The position numbers were made by a program, and so were the translations under genes. The notes beneath the pieces were generated by a model that saw nothing but the letters and a program-made list of their open reading frames with translations, was not told the DNA's origin and searched no databases. A DNA stretch of 64,000 nucleotides from Nitrosopumilus piranensis (GTDB taxonomy: Archaea > Thermoproteota > Nitrososphaeria > Nitrososphaerales > Nitrosopumilaceae): NCBI RefSeq assembly GCF_000875775.1, contig NZ_CP010868.1, forward strand, positions 310,001-374,000, read 5' to 3'. The stretch's first letter is position 1. Each line of letters opens with the position of its first letter. Shown piece after piece: positions 23,549 to 31,493 of this stretch.

Positions 23549-24202
23549 ATGTCAATTGTAATTATAGTTTTAATAGCCGCCTCCTTCTCTTTACAGAATT
23601 TTGACTCTGTCACCACTTTAGAAAATACACCTGACATTATTCTAACAAATGTTGATTATTTTGAAAGAATTCCTTCAGATTTACCAATAGTTGGAATCTC
23701 TGATGCTCCTGTAACAATTTTTGCATTTAATGATTATCAATGCCTATCTTGTAAATTTTGGTATGAAAAAGAATATCCCAAAATCTCAGAAAATCTCATC
23801 AAAACAAACAAAGCTAATATGGTATTTTTAGATGCACCTACATTTGGAAATGACTCAATTTTAATCTCCCAAGCTACATTTTGTGCAGATGAACAAGGGA
23901 AATACTCCGAATATCAAAAAACATTATTTTCAAAACAACAAGAGATTGATAGCTGGGCAAAATTACAACAACTAAAGGATTTTGCAATGGATTTGAATTT
24001 GAATATGGAAAAGTTTGCAAACTGTCTGGATTCAGGAAAATATGAAAAAGATGTACAAGCTAATATTGATTACACGACTAGTATGGGTGTTGAAAAAATT
24101 CCCTTGTTTAAAATCATCAATTTTGAAGGCAAAGAATTTGTACTAAAGGGTAGCATTCCAAGTACTTTGTTTGAAGAAACTGTCAATAGATTTCAAAATT
24201 AA
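23549..24202 (+). CDS. DsbA-like thiol oxidoreductase, divergent copy
   Basis: A 217-residue fourth DsbA-like protein with an N-terminal anchor (about 2-15), FNDYQCLSCKFWYEK (Cys65, Cys68) and the cis-Pro loop EKIPLFKII, less typical than SGTP in the paralogues. It has no palindrome of its own and likely shares the transcript of the Met-rich gene. The stop overlaps that of the convergent zinc-ribbon gene by 4 bp. Confidence 0.83.
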   Translation: MSIVIIVLIAASFSLQNFDSVTTLENTPDIILTNVDYFERIPSDLPIVGISDAPVTIFAFNDYQCLSCKFWYEKEYPKISENLIKTNKANMVFLDAPTFGNDSILISQATFCADEQGKYSEYQKTLFSKQQEIDSWAKLQQLKDFAMDLNLNMEKFANCLDSGKYEKDVQANIDYTTSMGVEKIPLFKIINFEGKEFVLKGSIPSTLFEETVNRFQN

Positions 24203-24420
24203 TACCAAACACAATTTCTCTTTATTTGGATCTCTTTTCTAGCCTTGTTTCCTCTTGGTGTGACTCTTAGTTTAACACTGCAACAAGGACATCTTGTACC
24301 TGCATATGACAAGAATTCTGAACAGACTGGACATCTCTTTTGTCCCTTTACATACCTGTGCTTCCCTTCGTAACCTTTAGCTTTGAATCTTACACATATG
24401 CCTTTACATATTGTTGCCAT
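24199..24420 (-). CDS. Small zinc-ribbon protein (copy 1)
   Basis: A 73-residue basic protein with ICKGICVRFKAKGYEG, GQKRCPVCSEFL and RCPCCSVKLR, that is, a likely four-Cys zinc ribbon plus an N-terminal Cys pair. A paralogue lies at 25524-25730 (NGVCQRYKAKK, GQKRCNICGVFM, FCPCCNMRIR). Both are preceded by island palindromes. The role is unknown; nucleic-acid binding or metal buffering are possible. Confidence 0.72.
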   Translation of the reverse strand: MATICKGICVRFKAKGYEGKHRYVKGQKRCPVCSEFLSYAGTRCPCCSVKLRVTPRGNKARKEIQIKRNCVWY

Positions 24421-24461
24421 CTTGATGTTGTGTGATTTTGTTGATACTTAACTTGTTGATA

Positions 24462-24475
24462 TTACAATTGTAAAG
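24462..24475. promoter_or_regulatory. Copper/thiol-island palindrome, site 10
   Basis: TTACAATTGTAAAG; shared by divergent genes: centre 48 bp before the start at 24420 (minus) and 43 bp before 24512 (plus). Confidence 0.75.
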
Positions 24476-24511
24476 TGACTTAAATTAATACAACTTGTTC
24501 TAGCTGTAATC

Positions 24512-24715
24512 ATGAAACTCAATAAAAAAACACAAATGTATATTTTACTTGCAGTAATCTGGTTTGTCATTTCATTACCATTGCCTTGGATAATTAACAA
24601 TCCTCTGGTTTCAGAGTCGTCATTTTTTACTATCTTGGGAATTATTGGAATAATGTCTATTCCATTTGTAATGTTAGGTGTGGCATGGAGCATAAAGCCT
24701 GAGCTTACTAGTTGA
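24512..24715 (+). CDS. Small two-helix membrane protein
   Basis: A 67-residue protein with two hydrophobic helices (about 9-28 and 38-60) and short basic ends. No family is recognised. The island palindrome lies 43 bp upstream with CTTAAATT in the TATA position, so it belongs to the regulon. Confidence 0.58.
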   Translation: MKLNKKTQMYILLAVIWFVISLPLPWIINNPLVSESSFFTILGIIGIMSIPFVMLGVAWSIKPELTS

Positions 24716-24719
24716 TTAA

Positions 24720-24733
24720 TTTACAATTGTAAA
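24720..24733. promoter_or_regulatory. Copper/thiol-island palindrome, site 11
   Basis: TTTACAATTGTAAA; 91 bp (centre) before the gene at 24818. A start of transcription near 24771 would leave a leader of about 47 nt with a 7-codon frame (MRISNIV). Confidence 0.7.
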
Positions 24734-24817
24734 CTAATATTATTAAGTATGTATTTGCATTTTTTCTAGTATGAGAATTTCAAACATTGTTTGAAATGTA
24801 TGTTGAGTTGATTCAAA

Positions 24818-25516
24818 ATGAATAAATTAAAAATTAAAAATAATATTGTAACTAGACATTTACTTGTATTTTCAATTGCACTATCGTTAACTTTTGTTTT
24901 TTGGTTGGCTCATTTTGAATGGGAAGATGAAATGCGATTATGGAGGGCATTTGGTGATTCTGGATATACTTTGCTGTTTGTAACTTTGATTATTGGACCA
25001 TTAAGTAAACTGTGGGGGCGTTCAACCTTTTTGCTTACATGGAGACGAGAGTTTGGAATTTGGTTTGCTGTAATGGCAGTCACTCATGGAATTCTGATTG
25101 CAAATGGATGGGCAAATTGGGATGTTGCCAAATTTTTTGGGTACGAATTTATTCCTCAATTGGGAAGAATGGTTAGGTTGGAGCCTGGATTTGGGCTTGC
25201 AAATACTCTGGGATTTGTAGCATTCTTATGGATTACAATTTTGGCCATAACTTCTTCTGATAGAGCAATGAAGTGGTTGGGGGCATCTCCTTGGAAGTGG
25301 ATTCACACTGGCTCTCACATTGTTTTCTATCTTGTAGCCATTCATACTTCATATTTTCTTTTTATTCATTATACAGAATCCTTTCACAAAACAGTACCTC
25401 CAGAAAGTACTTTCATAGTTCCATTTATTATGATGAGTGTGATGGTTCTCACCTTGCAAATATTGTCTTACATCAAAGTAGTAAGATCAAAAAACAAACG
25501 CATTGCTCAAAAGTAA
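24818..25516 (+). CDS. Ferric-reductase-like (MsrQ-type) heme membrane protein
   Basis: A 232-residue protein with about six membrane helices and the ferric reductase-like fold. Candidate heme ligands are in MAVTHGILI, WIHTGSHIVFY and VAIHTSYFLF. The family includes MsrQ, which feeds electrons to periplasmic methionine sulfoxide reductase. In this island of Met-rich and thiol proteins a repair or metal-reduction role is plausible, but no MsrP-like gene is adjacent. Confidence 0.78.
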   Translation: MNKLKIKNNIVTRHLLVFSIALSLTFVFWLAHFEWEDEMRLWRAFGDSGYTLLFVTLIIGPLSKLWGRSTFLLTWRREFGIWFAVMAVTHGILIANGWANWDVAKFFGYEFIPQLGRMVRLEPGFGLANTLGFVAFLWITILAITSSDRAMKWLGASPWKWIHTGSHIVFYLVAIHTSYFLFIHYTESFHKTVPPESTFIVPFIMMSVMVLTLQILSYIKVVRSKNKRIAQK

Positions 25517-25523
25517 AACATTC

Positions 25524-25730
25524 TTAAATTCTTTGGATTCTAAGATGCTTTTCTTTTAGTTTTGAATATCTAGATGAAACTCTAATTCTCATGTTGCAGC
25601 AGGGGCAAAACAATCCATCCCAATTCATAAACACCCCACAAATATTGCATCTCTTTTGTCCTGCTTCGTATCTACTTGTGCTTTTAGGTTTTTTTGCTTT
25701 GTATCTTTGGCATACTCCATTACAACTCAT
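25524..25730 (-). CDS. Small zinc-ribbon protein (copy 2)
   Basis: A 68-residue paralogue of 24199-24420: NGVCQRYKAKKPK, GQKRCNICGVFMNWDG, FCPCCNMRIRVSS. Both have an N-terminal C-x3-C followed by two CxxC pairs. It is convergent with the ferric-reductase-like gene and has an island palindrome 62 bp upstream. Confidence 0.72.
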   Translation of the reverse strand: MSCNGVCQRYKAKKPKSTSRYEAGQKRCNICGVFMNWDGLFCPCCNMRIRVSSRYSKLKEKHLRIQRI

Positions 25731-25784
25731 GAAAGTAATCTCATTTTCAATAATTGAAATACCTTTTGAAAATTATTGTCAATA

Positions 25785-25800
25785 TTTTACAATTGTAAAA
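25785..25800. promoter_or_regulatory. Copper/thiol-island palindrome, site 12
   Basis: TTTTACAATTGTAAAA, perfect; 62 bp before the zinc-ribbon gene (minus) and 49 bp before a possible mini-gene at 25842 (plus). Confidence 0.74.
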
Positions 25801-25841
25801 CTATACAATTATCTATCATAAATTTTTAACATGAAGTTCGT

Positions 25842-25931
25842 TTGAAATTACAATCTAACAGTAAATTTTCTTTATTGATAATAATTGGTGGAATAATATC
25901 TTATTTTTTACTTGTAAATATTATAAAATAA
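25842..25931 (+). CDS. Possible 29-residue membrane peptide
   Basis: A TTG-started frame encoding a peptide beginning MKLQSNSKFSLLIIIGG and ending LLVNIIK, a single membrane helix. The only support is its position 49 bp (centre) after an island palindrome, the normal spacing, and the good fit of charge before helix. The rest of the 309-bp gap 25731-26039 holds nothing I can name. Confidence 0.3.
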   Translation: MKLQSNSKFSLLIIIGGIISYFLLVNIIK

Positions 25932-26039
25932 TCTCTTTATATTTAATACAAGTTTACAAATCTAAATAGGATTAATACGGTTAATGAAATTAATTTTTTG
26001 TATTAATTTAATATTCTTCATAATGAAAAATTTTGAAAC

Positions 26040-26420
26040 TTAGTGTTGCAAGTTTTCTTCCCTATATTCTTTATTTACTGATATGTGGTGATCTGCAAAT
26101 ACTGTTACAGATTCCATTTTGTTGTCATTTGGAGGTGTAAGAATTATTCTATTCCTAACATCAAGTGTACCAAGTTCCATTTTTTTGCCTTCCCCAAAAT
26201 CTATTTTGATATCTGTCAGTGGTTTTGAACCTGTATTTTGTATTAGCACCTGTCCTATGGTACTATTTTTTTGATTATCAATTATTGCTTCAACATGAAG
26301 ATCATACTCTTGTAGACCCACAAACATTTTTGCCATGGGAAATCCCATTATCCCACCAATTACAACTACGATTAATATGCCAAAAACAATCATGATGTTG
26401 TATATTTTCAAAATCATCAA
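26040..26420 (-). CDS. Membrane-anchored extracytoplasmic protein
   Basis: A 126-residue protein with one N-terminal membrane helix (about 8-30) and a beta-rich outer domain: GQVLIQNTGSKPLTDIKIDFG resembles CARDB/Ig-like folds. A His pair lies near the end (ADHHISVN). No enzyme motif is seen. It is divergent from the multicopper oxidase; the palindrome at 26515 is about 100 bp from its start, so control is uncertain. Confidence 0.6.
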   Translation of the reverse strand: MMILKIYNIMIVFGILIVVVIGGIMGFPMAKMFVGLQEYDLHVEAIIDNQKNSTIGQVLIQNTGSKPLTDIKIDFGEGKKMELGTLDVRNRIILTPPNDNKMESVTVFADHHISVNKEYREENLQH

Positions 26421-26514
26421 AAGTTGTTATGACAATGATATTAACTATTAACATTAGAATCTTAATTACAAAATTTTACATCTAAAAATTAGTTTATCAT
26501 AATTAAACTAGTAT

Positions 26515-26529
26515 CTTTACAAGTGTAAA
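26515..26529. promoter_or_regulatory. Copper/thiol-island palindrome, site 13
   Basis: CTTTACAAGTGTAAA; 74 bp (centre) before the TTG of the multicopper oxidase, leaving room for a leader of about 28 nt. Confidence 0.68.
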
Positions 26530-26595
26530 TATTTGTATTTTGTATAATTGGAAAACATTTGATTATTATATTAAAAACAATTAAAAAAAATACAT

Positions 26596-28209
26596 TTGAA
26601 ACTTTATGCACTTTTAATTTTGTTTATTATTTTTTCCGGTAGTATTTTTCTGAATGGTATTGAAACCGCAGATGCAATAAAAGCTAAAGGTACTAAATCT
26701 CCAAAAAGTTTTGGAAAAGCAACTAGTGATATTGTCTGTGGAGATAAACTGTGCAGTGAAATATCTAAAAGTATTATTTCAGAGTATGGAGCAAAATTAA
26801 TTTCAACTGTACCTTCTGTATCTCTTTCAGATGGCGAATCGTTTAATCTTACAGCAAGTCAAATCACAAAAAATGTTGACGGCAAAACACTTCAAATGTT
26901 TGGCTATAATGGCCAGACTCCTGGTCCTTTATTACTTGTTTCACAAGGTAACGAAATAATTGTAAATTTTACTAACAATCTTGATTTTCCTACTACTGTT
27001 CATTGGCATGGATTAAGGCTTGATTATACTAGTGATGGCGTACCTGAAATTTCACAAGATCCAGTTCTTCCTGGAGAAACCTTTCAATATTTTTTAAAAT
27101 TTCCTGATACTGGAATTTTCATTTATCACCCTCATGTGAGAACTGAAATGCAAATGGAACTTGGATTATATGGAAATATTCTAGTTGAACCAAAAAATTC
27201 TGATATTATTCCGGTAGATTACCAAATTCCATTAATCATAGATGATATCTCTCTTACAGAAGATGGATTACAAGAGTTTGATCCTGAAATTGTAACTTAT
27301 ACTCTGATGGGGAGGTTTGGAAATACTATGTTGATTAATGGAGAAACTGATTTCTCACTTGAACTAAATCAAGGTGATATTGTAAGATTTTATCTTACCA
27401 ATACTGCAAATACAAGAACATTTGATTTTGGAATTGAACAACAAAAAATCAAATTAATTGCAGATGATGCAAGTAATTATGAAAGACAAGAATTAGTAGA
27501 TTCTGTGATTTTGGCGTCTTCTGAGCGAAGAACTGTTGATGTATTATTTGAGCAATCAGGGCAGTATGATATCACACATTCAACGCCTGATGAAACATAT
27601 GTTTTGGGAACAATATCTGTAACTCCTTCACCCAAACAACTTGATCCTGATTTTTATTCTCTAATGCAAAATGATGGTGTAATTCAAGAGATTGAATCTT
27701 TTAAAAAATTCTTTTCTGATACTCCTGATCTAGAAATTGAATTTGATGTTAAAATAATATCTATGGAAAGCAACAATTCAATGAATATGGAAATACACGA
27801 AAAAGTAATTGAAGAAATTGAATGGGAAGATGAAATGCCAAAAATGAATGCCATGTCTAATGAAGAAAATACAAAATGGATTCTACGTGATATGAATTCT
27901 GGAAAAGAAGGATTTGATATCAATTATCAAGTAAATGTTGGTGATGTTAAAAAAATTAGATTGTATAACAATCCTGAATCTGCCCATTCTATGCAACATC
28001 CAATACATATTCATGGCCAACGATTCTTGGTATTGTCTGAAGATGGCATCCCAAATGAAAATCTATCTTGGAAAGATTCTGTTTTAATTCCTACTGGAAA
28101 AACAGTAGACATACTAGTTGAATTCTCAAATCCTGGTAACTGGGCAATGCATTGTCATATTCTAGAACATGCTGAAGCAGGAATGATTACTGAATTTGTG
28201 GTCAATTAA
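26596..28209 (+). CDS. Secreted multicopper oxidase (laccase/CueO-like)
   Basis: A 537-residue exported oxidase with signal peptide (about 1-28). All four copper-binding motifs are present: VHWHGLRLD (136-139), FIYHPHVRTEM, HPIHIHGQRF and MHCHILEHAEAGMI, so type 1, 2 and 3 centres should be complete. Such enzymes oxidise Cu(I), metals or phenols and reduce O2. A Met/Glu-rich insert near residues 395-420 (MESNNSMNMEIHEK, MPKMNAMSNEEN) recalls the Met-rich loop of CueO, which binds Cu(I). Start TTG. An island palindrome lies upstream, and a membrane methyltransferase-like gene follows. Confidence 0.9.
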   Translation: MKLYALLILFIIFSGSIFLNGIETADAIKAKGTKSPKSFGKATSDIVCGDKLCSEISKSIISEYGAKLISTVPSVSLSDGESFNLTASQITKNVDGKTLQMFGYNGQTPGPLLLVSQGNEIIVNFTNNLDFPTTVHWHGLRLDYTSDGVPEISQDPVLPGETFQYFLKFPDTGIFIYHPHVRTEMQMELGLYGNILVEPKNSDIIPVDYQIPLIIDDISLTEDGLQEFDPEIVTYTLMGRFGNTMLINGETDFSLELNQGDIVRFYLTNTANTRTFDFGIEQQKIKLIADDASNYERQELVDSVILASSERRTVDVLFEQSGQYDITHSTPDETYVLGTISVTPSPKQLDPDFYSLMQNDGVIQEIESFKKFFSDTPDLEIEFDVKIISMESNNSMNMEIHEKVIEEIEWEDEMPKMNAMSNEENTKWILRDMNSGKEGFDINYQVNVGDVKKIRLYNNPESAHSMQHPIHIHGQRFLVLSEDGIPNENLSWKDSVLIPTGKTVDILVEFSNPGNWAMHCHILEHAEAGMITEFVVN

Positions 28210-28285
28210 TATACAGAGATTCTAAAACAATGAAATTCTCTCATTATCTTGATATGGAGTTTTGGCTAATGGGTTGCAAGTCACA

Positions 28286-29962
28286 ATGAGTACTGTATCT
28301 TATTCAAAATTGTCTCAAACTATGTTGTGGAAACTAAAAATTCTCACATTTACTTCTGGTGCTATTGTCATGGCTTTGGAAATTGCTACAAGTAGAATTC
28401 TAACTCCTGTTTTTGGTAGCACAATTTACACTTGGGGAAGTTTGATTGGTGTAATCTTAAGCGGTTTGAGTTTAGGTTATTTTTTGGGTGGACGTATAGC
28501 AGATAGTCATCCAAAATTTGACAAGATTTGTGGAATTGTTTTCTCAGTAGGATTATTCATTGTAGGAATTCCATTTTTTGCATCTTCTGTTATTGACTTT
28601 TCTCTTGCAATTATGCCAATTTCTCAATATACACCATTGCTTGCAACTTTTTTGTTGTTGATGCTTCCATCTGTGTTGCTTGGATTTGTATCTCCATATG
28701 CAATCAAACTTGGTGCCCATTCATTGCAAAAAGTTGGAAACATCTCAGGAAATCTTTATTCTATTGCCACTGTAGGTAGTATTTTTGGAACCTTTCTCAC
28801 TGTTTTTGTTTTAATTCCAAATGTTACAGTACATCAGATAATTTTTGGTTTGGGAATTGCACTAATTGGAAGTTCACTAGTAGGTCTCAAAGCTTCCCCC
28901 CAACTTATTGCTATTGCAATTGTCATAATTTTGGTTGTTCCGTGGTCTACTTTTTCTGTAAATACCATATCTCATAATGGACAATTAATTTTTGAAAAAG
29001 AAACCATGTTTAGCCACTTAGACATTATAGAATTTGGGGATAATCGAAGTCTGTATCTTGATGGTCTGAGGCATAGTTCTATGAACATGCGCGATCCCCT
29101 GGATTTGGTGATAGATTATACAGAATACTTTCATTTGGGGATGATGTTTAATCCTGCAGCTAAAGATATTTTGTTTGTTGGAGGGGGCGGTTTTTCAGGA
29201 CCAAAAAACTTTCTAGCCTTATATCCTGATGTCAAAATTGATGTGATAGAAATTGATTCTGATGTAATTGACGCTGCTAAGAATTATTTTAATCTAGAAT
29301 CAAATCCTAGATTACAGATATTCAATGATGATGCAAGAAAACATCTCTCAATGTTTGATAAGAAATATGATTTGATAATATTGGATGCATATGCCACAAA
29401 TTATGTTCCTTATCATTTGATGACTCATGAGTTTTTTCAAACACTTGAAAAAAGACTTGAACCAAATGGAGTTGTTGTATCTAATCTACTAGGCTCAATT
29501 GAAGGAAATAATTCCCCTTTAGTAAGATCTATCTATAAAACAATGAAAGAGACATTTCCTGTTTCATACATTTTTCCAACTGAGAGCGAACCTATATTTC
29601 TTCAAAATATCATGATTGTTTCATCAAACCAACCTTATGAGTTTGATAGATTGCAACTATTGGAAATTTCAAAAAACAGTCCTGCTGACTATTTGGTAGA
29701 TGAATTAAGTAAACACGAGCATCTTTACACTGGAATAGTTGAAACATCTGATGTGCCATTTTTGACTGATCAATACAACCCTTCTGAAGTCTTGATAAAC
29801 CCTATTACAAAAAAACCATACATGCAGGATCTTCAAGAAAAACAAATTGAAGAAAAACAACATCTTGAATATTCTATGAATCTGATATTGGGATTTGCTT
29901 TGGTTGCAGTATCTGCAATTTGGATATTCTATTTTAAAAAGAGAATTTGGAATTTTAATTAA
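28286..29962 (+). CDS. Membrane protein fused to a spermidine-synthase-like domain
   Basis: About 558 residues. The N-terminal half (about 15-215) has some seven helices, including LEIATSRILTPVFGS and GYFLGGRIAD, typical of the spermine/spermidine synthase family membrane part. The C-terminal half holds a Rossmann-type aminopropyl/methyltransferase domain: ILFVGGGGFSGPKNFLALYP, DVIEIDSDVIDAAKNYF, NDDARKHL, LIILDAY. One more helix closes the chain. An in-frame TTG at 28262 is possible but ATG 28286 fits better. Substrate unknown; it follows the oxidase by 76 bp and may be cotranscribed. Confidence 0.78.
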   Translation: MSTVSYSKLSQTMLWKLKILTFTSGAIVMALEIATSRILTPVFGSTIYTWGSLIGVILSGLSLGYFLGGRIADSHPKFDKICGIVFSVGLFIVGIPFFASSVIDFSLAIMPISQYTPLLATFLLLMLPSVLLGFVSPYAIKLGAHSLQKVGNISGNLYSIATVGSIFGTFLTVFVLIPNVTVHQIIFGLGIALIGSSLVGLKASPQLIAIAIVIILVVPWSTFSVNTISHNGQLIFEKETMFSHLDIIEFGDNRSLYLDGLRHSSMNMRDPLDLVIDYTEYFHLGMMFNPAAKDILFVGGGGFSGPKNFLALYPDVKIDVIEIDSDVIDAAKNYFNLESNPRLQIFNDDARKHLSMFDKKYDLIILDAYATNYVPYHLMTHEFFQTLEKRLEPNGVVVSNLLGSIEGNNSPLVRSIYKTMKETFPVSYIFPTESEPIFLQNIMIVSSNQPYEFDRLQLLEISKNSPADYLVDELSKHEHLYTGIVETSDVPFLTDQYNPSEVLINPITKKPYMQDLQEKQIEEKQHLEYSMNLILGFALVAVSAIWIFYFKKRIWNFN

Positions 29963-29970
29963 ATTTTGTC

Positions 29971-30993
29971 CTAGTGAAAACTATGTTGAATTTTAGATCT
30001 TGTTATCAAAATTAATGTGATCATTGAAATCCCTAAAATCATAATTGCTAAAATTCCAAATTCTGGAATGATTGTATTGTGATATTTTTCAGTAATTGCA
30101 CTAAAACTAAAACCTGGAGCCACTCCTCCGCCAATGAGATATATGCTGTTCCCTACAGTTGATGATGCCAAACCATGCCTTGGAATTGGCATTGGTTGTT
30201 GTATTAACCACCCTTCGCCTGGAATGTATGCTTCATTCTCTTCAAATGTTTTCAACGAATTTTCACCACCAAAAACAAAAATTGCTCCATTAAGAGTTGA
30301 TGCAGTTAATCCACTTCTTGCTGTTGGAAGTGGCTCTAACACTTCCCACGTATCTGTGGCATGATCATACATTTCGTTTGCATCTGAATTTATCTGTCCT
30401 GCTCTCCCTCCAACAACATACAATTTTCCATCTAATACTGCTGATGTAAGATGTTCTCTGGCTGTAGGCATTGGAGATTTTGGCTCCCATGAATTTGTTA
30501 TAGGATCATAAACTTCATTTTCAGTACGAGAATTCTCATTAAATCCACCAATTGCGTATAGTTTACCCTCTACAAATTCTGTAGTCAATGCACCACGAGC
30601 AGTTGGCATATCTGAACCTTGACTCCAAATGTCTCTGTAAGAATCATAAATTAGTAATGCACTTGATGGATTCCATCCTTTCGTGTATCCTCCAACAACA
30701 TACAGTTTTCCATCATTAGATGCAGTTCCTGTATGATGTAATTCTAAAGGCATAGGTGTTCCCATACTCCATGATTCCTCTTTAGTGTCAAAAATAAAAA
30801 CAGAATCTGAAATACGATTTGTATTGGTTATGCCTCCAACAACATAGATTTTCTCATCAATTATATCTGACTCCATCTCTGATCTTGCTTCTGGCATATC
30901 TATCAGTCTCTCCCATCTTTCTGAATCTCCTTCTGCAAAAATATTTTGAAAAGGAAACAACAATAAAATTAATAAAAATAATATTTTCTTCAT
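29971..30993 (-). CDS. Secreted Kelch-repeat protein with PEFG-type sorting signal
   Basis: A 340-residue protein with signal peptide (1-20), about six Kelch repeats with the recurrent KLYVVGGYTKG, KLYAIGGFNEN, KLYVVGGRAGQ, IFVFGGENS and SIYLIGGG strands, and a C-terminal IIPEFGILAIMILGIS signal followed by a basic end. It should form a beta-propeller on the cell surface. Its 3' end lies 9 bp from the convergent spermidine-synthase-like gene. Confidence 0.85.
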   Translation of the reverse strand: MKKILFLLILLLFPFQNIFAEGDSERWERLIDMPEARSEMESDIIDEKIYVVGGITNTNRISDSVFIFDTKEESWSMGTPMPLELHHTGTASNDGKLYVVGGYTKGWNPSSALLIYDSYRDIWSQGSDMPTARGALTTEFVEGKLYAIGGFNENSRTENEVYDPITNSWEPKSPMPTAREHLTSAVLDGKLYVVGGRAGQINSDANEMYDHATDTWEVLEPLPTARSGLTASTLNGAIFVFGGENSLKTFEENEAYIPGEGWLIQQPMPIPRHGLASSTVGNSIYLIGGGVAPGFSFSAITEKYHNTIIPEFGILAIMILGISMITLILITRSKIQHSFH

Positions 30994-31046
30994 CTAATCT
31001 CTATTCTTTTAATTTCATTAAAGAATTACTTTTGACACAAATCTTA

Positions 31047-31061
31047 CTTTACAATTGTAAA
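31047..31061. promoter_or_regulatory. Copper/thiol-island palindrome, site 14
   Basis: CTTTACAATTGTAAA; between the divergent Kelch gene (61 bp) and the small His-rich gene (50 bp to its TTG). It is the last site in the window. Confidence 0.75.
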
Positions 31062-31103
31062 TACATTTCATAATCTATATGGAATTTAAAAGTTAAAATG
31101 TAA

Positions 31104-31337
31104 TTGAGAAAGAAAAAACTCATGAATTATTTGACAATCTTTGGATTTTTGTTTCTTATGGCATTTGTTATAGGATTTATTTCTCCAGCTGAAGCTCACC
31201 CACATGCAACCCTCGAACTAATGGAGTCCCATTCACATATTTTTGCAGAAGAGAAATTTCATGATAATTTTATAATTCATACATTTGATCAGGTTATTTT
31301 TTCAATAACTGATTTTCTCAACAATCTTTTGTCTTGA
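31104..31337 (+). CDS. Small secreted His-rich protein
   Basis: A 77-residue (TTG start) or 71-residue (ATG 31122) protein with signal peptide ending at AEAHPH. The mature part has clustered histidines: AHPHATLELMESHSHIF, EKFHDNFIIH. This pattern fits binding of Cu or Zn outside the cell. An island palindrome is centred 50 bp before the TTG. No family known. Confidence 0.6.
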   Translation: MRKKKLMNYLTIFGFLFLMAFVIGFISPAEAHPHATLELMESHSHIFAEEKFHDNFIIHTFDQVIFSITDFLNNLLS

Positions 31338-31442
31338 TAAATTTGTACCTAAATAGATCTAAATTAGAATCTAAAATGGATGTTCAGTTGGTTTTTGCAA
31401 TGTTTAATTTTGAATTAATTCGATTTTAAATTGTTTGGAATA

Positions 31443-31460
31443 ATGGTAAAACAATACCAT
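31443..31460. promoter_or_regulatory. Inverted repeat before the two-domain cupredoxin gene
   Basis: ATGGTA-AAACAA-TACCAT lies just upstream of an AT-rich TATA region (about 31467-31474) that is some 26 bp before ATG 31494. It differs from the island palindrome and may bind another regulator. Confidence 0.4.
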
Positions 31461-31493
31461 CATTAATTAATATAATATGACATTTTTTCATTG

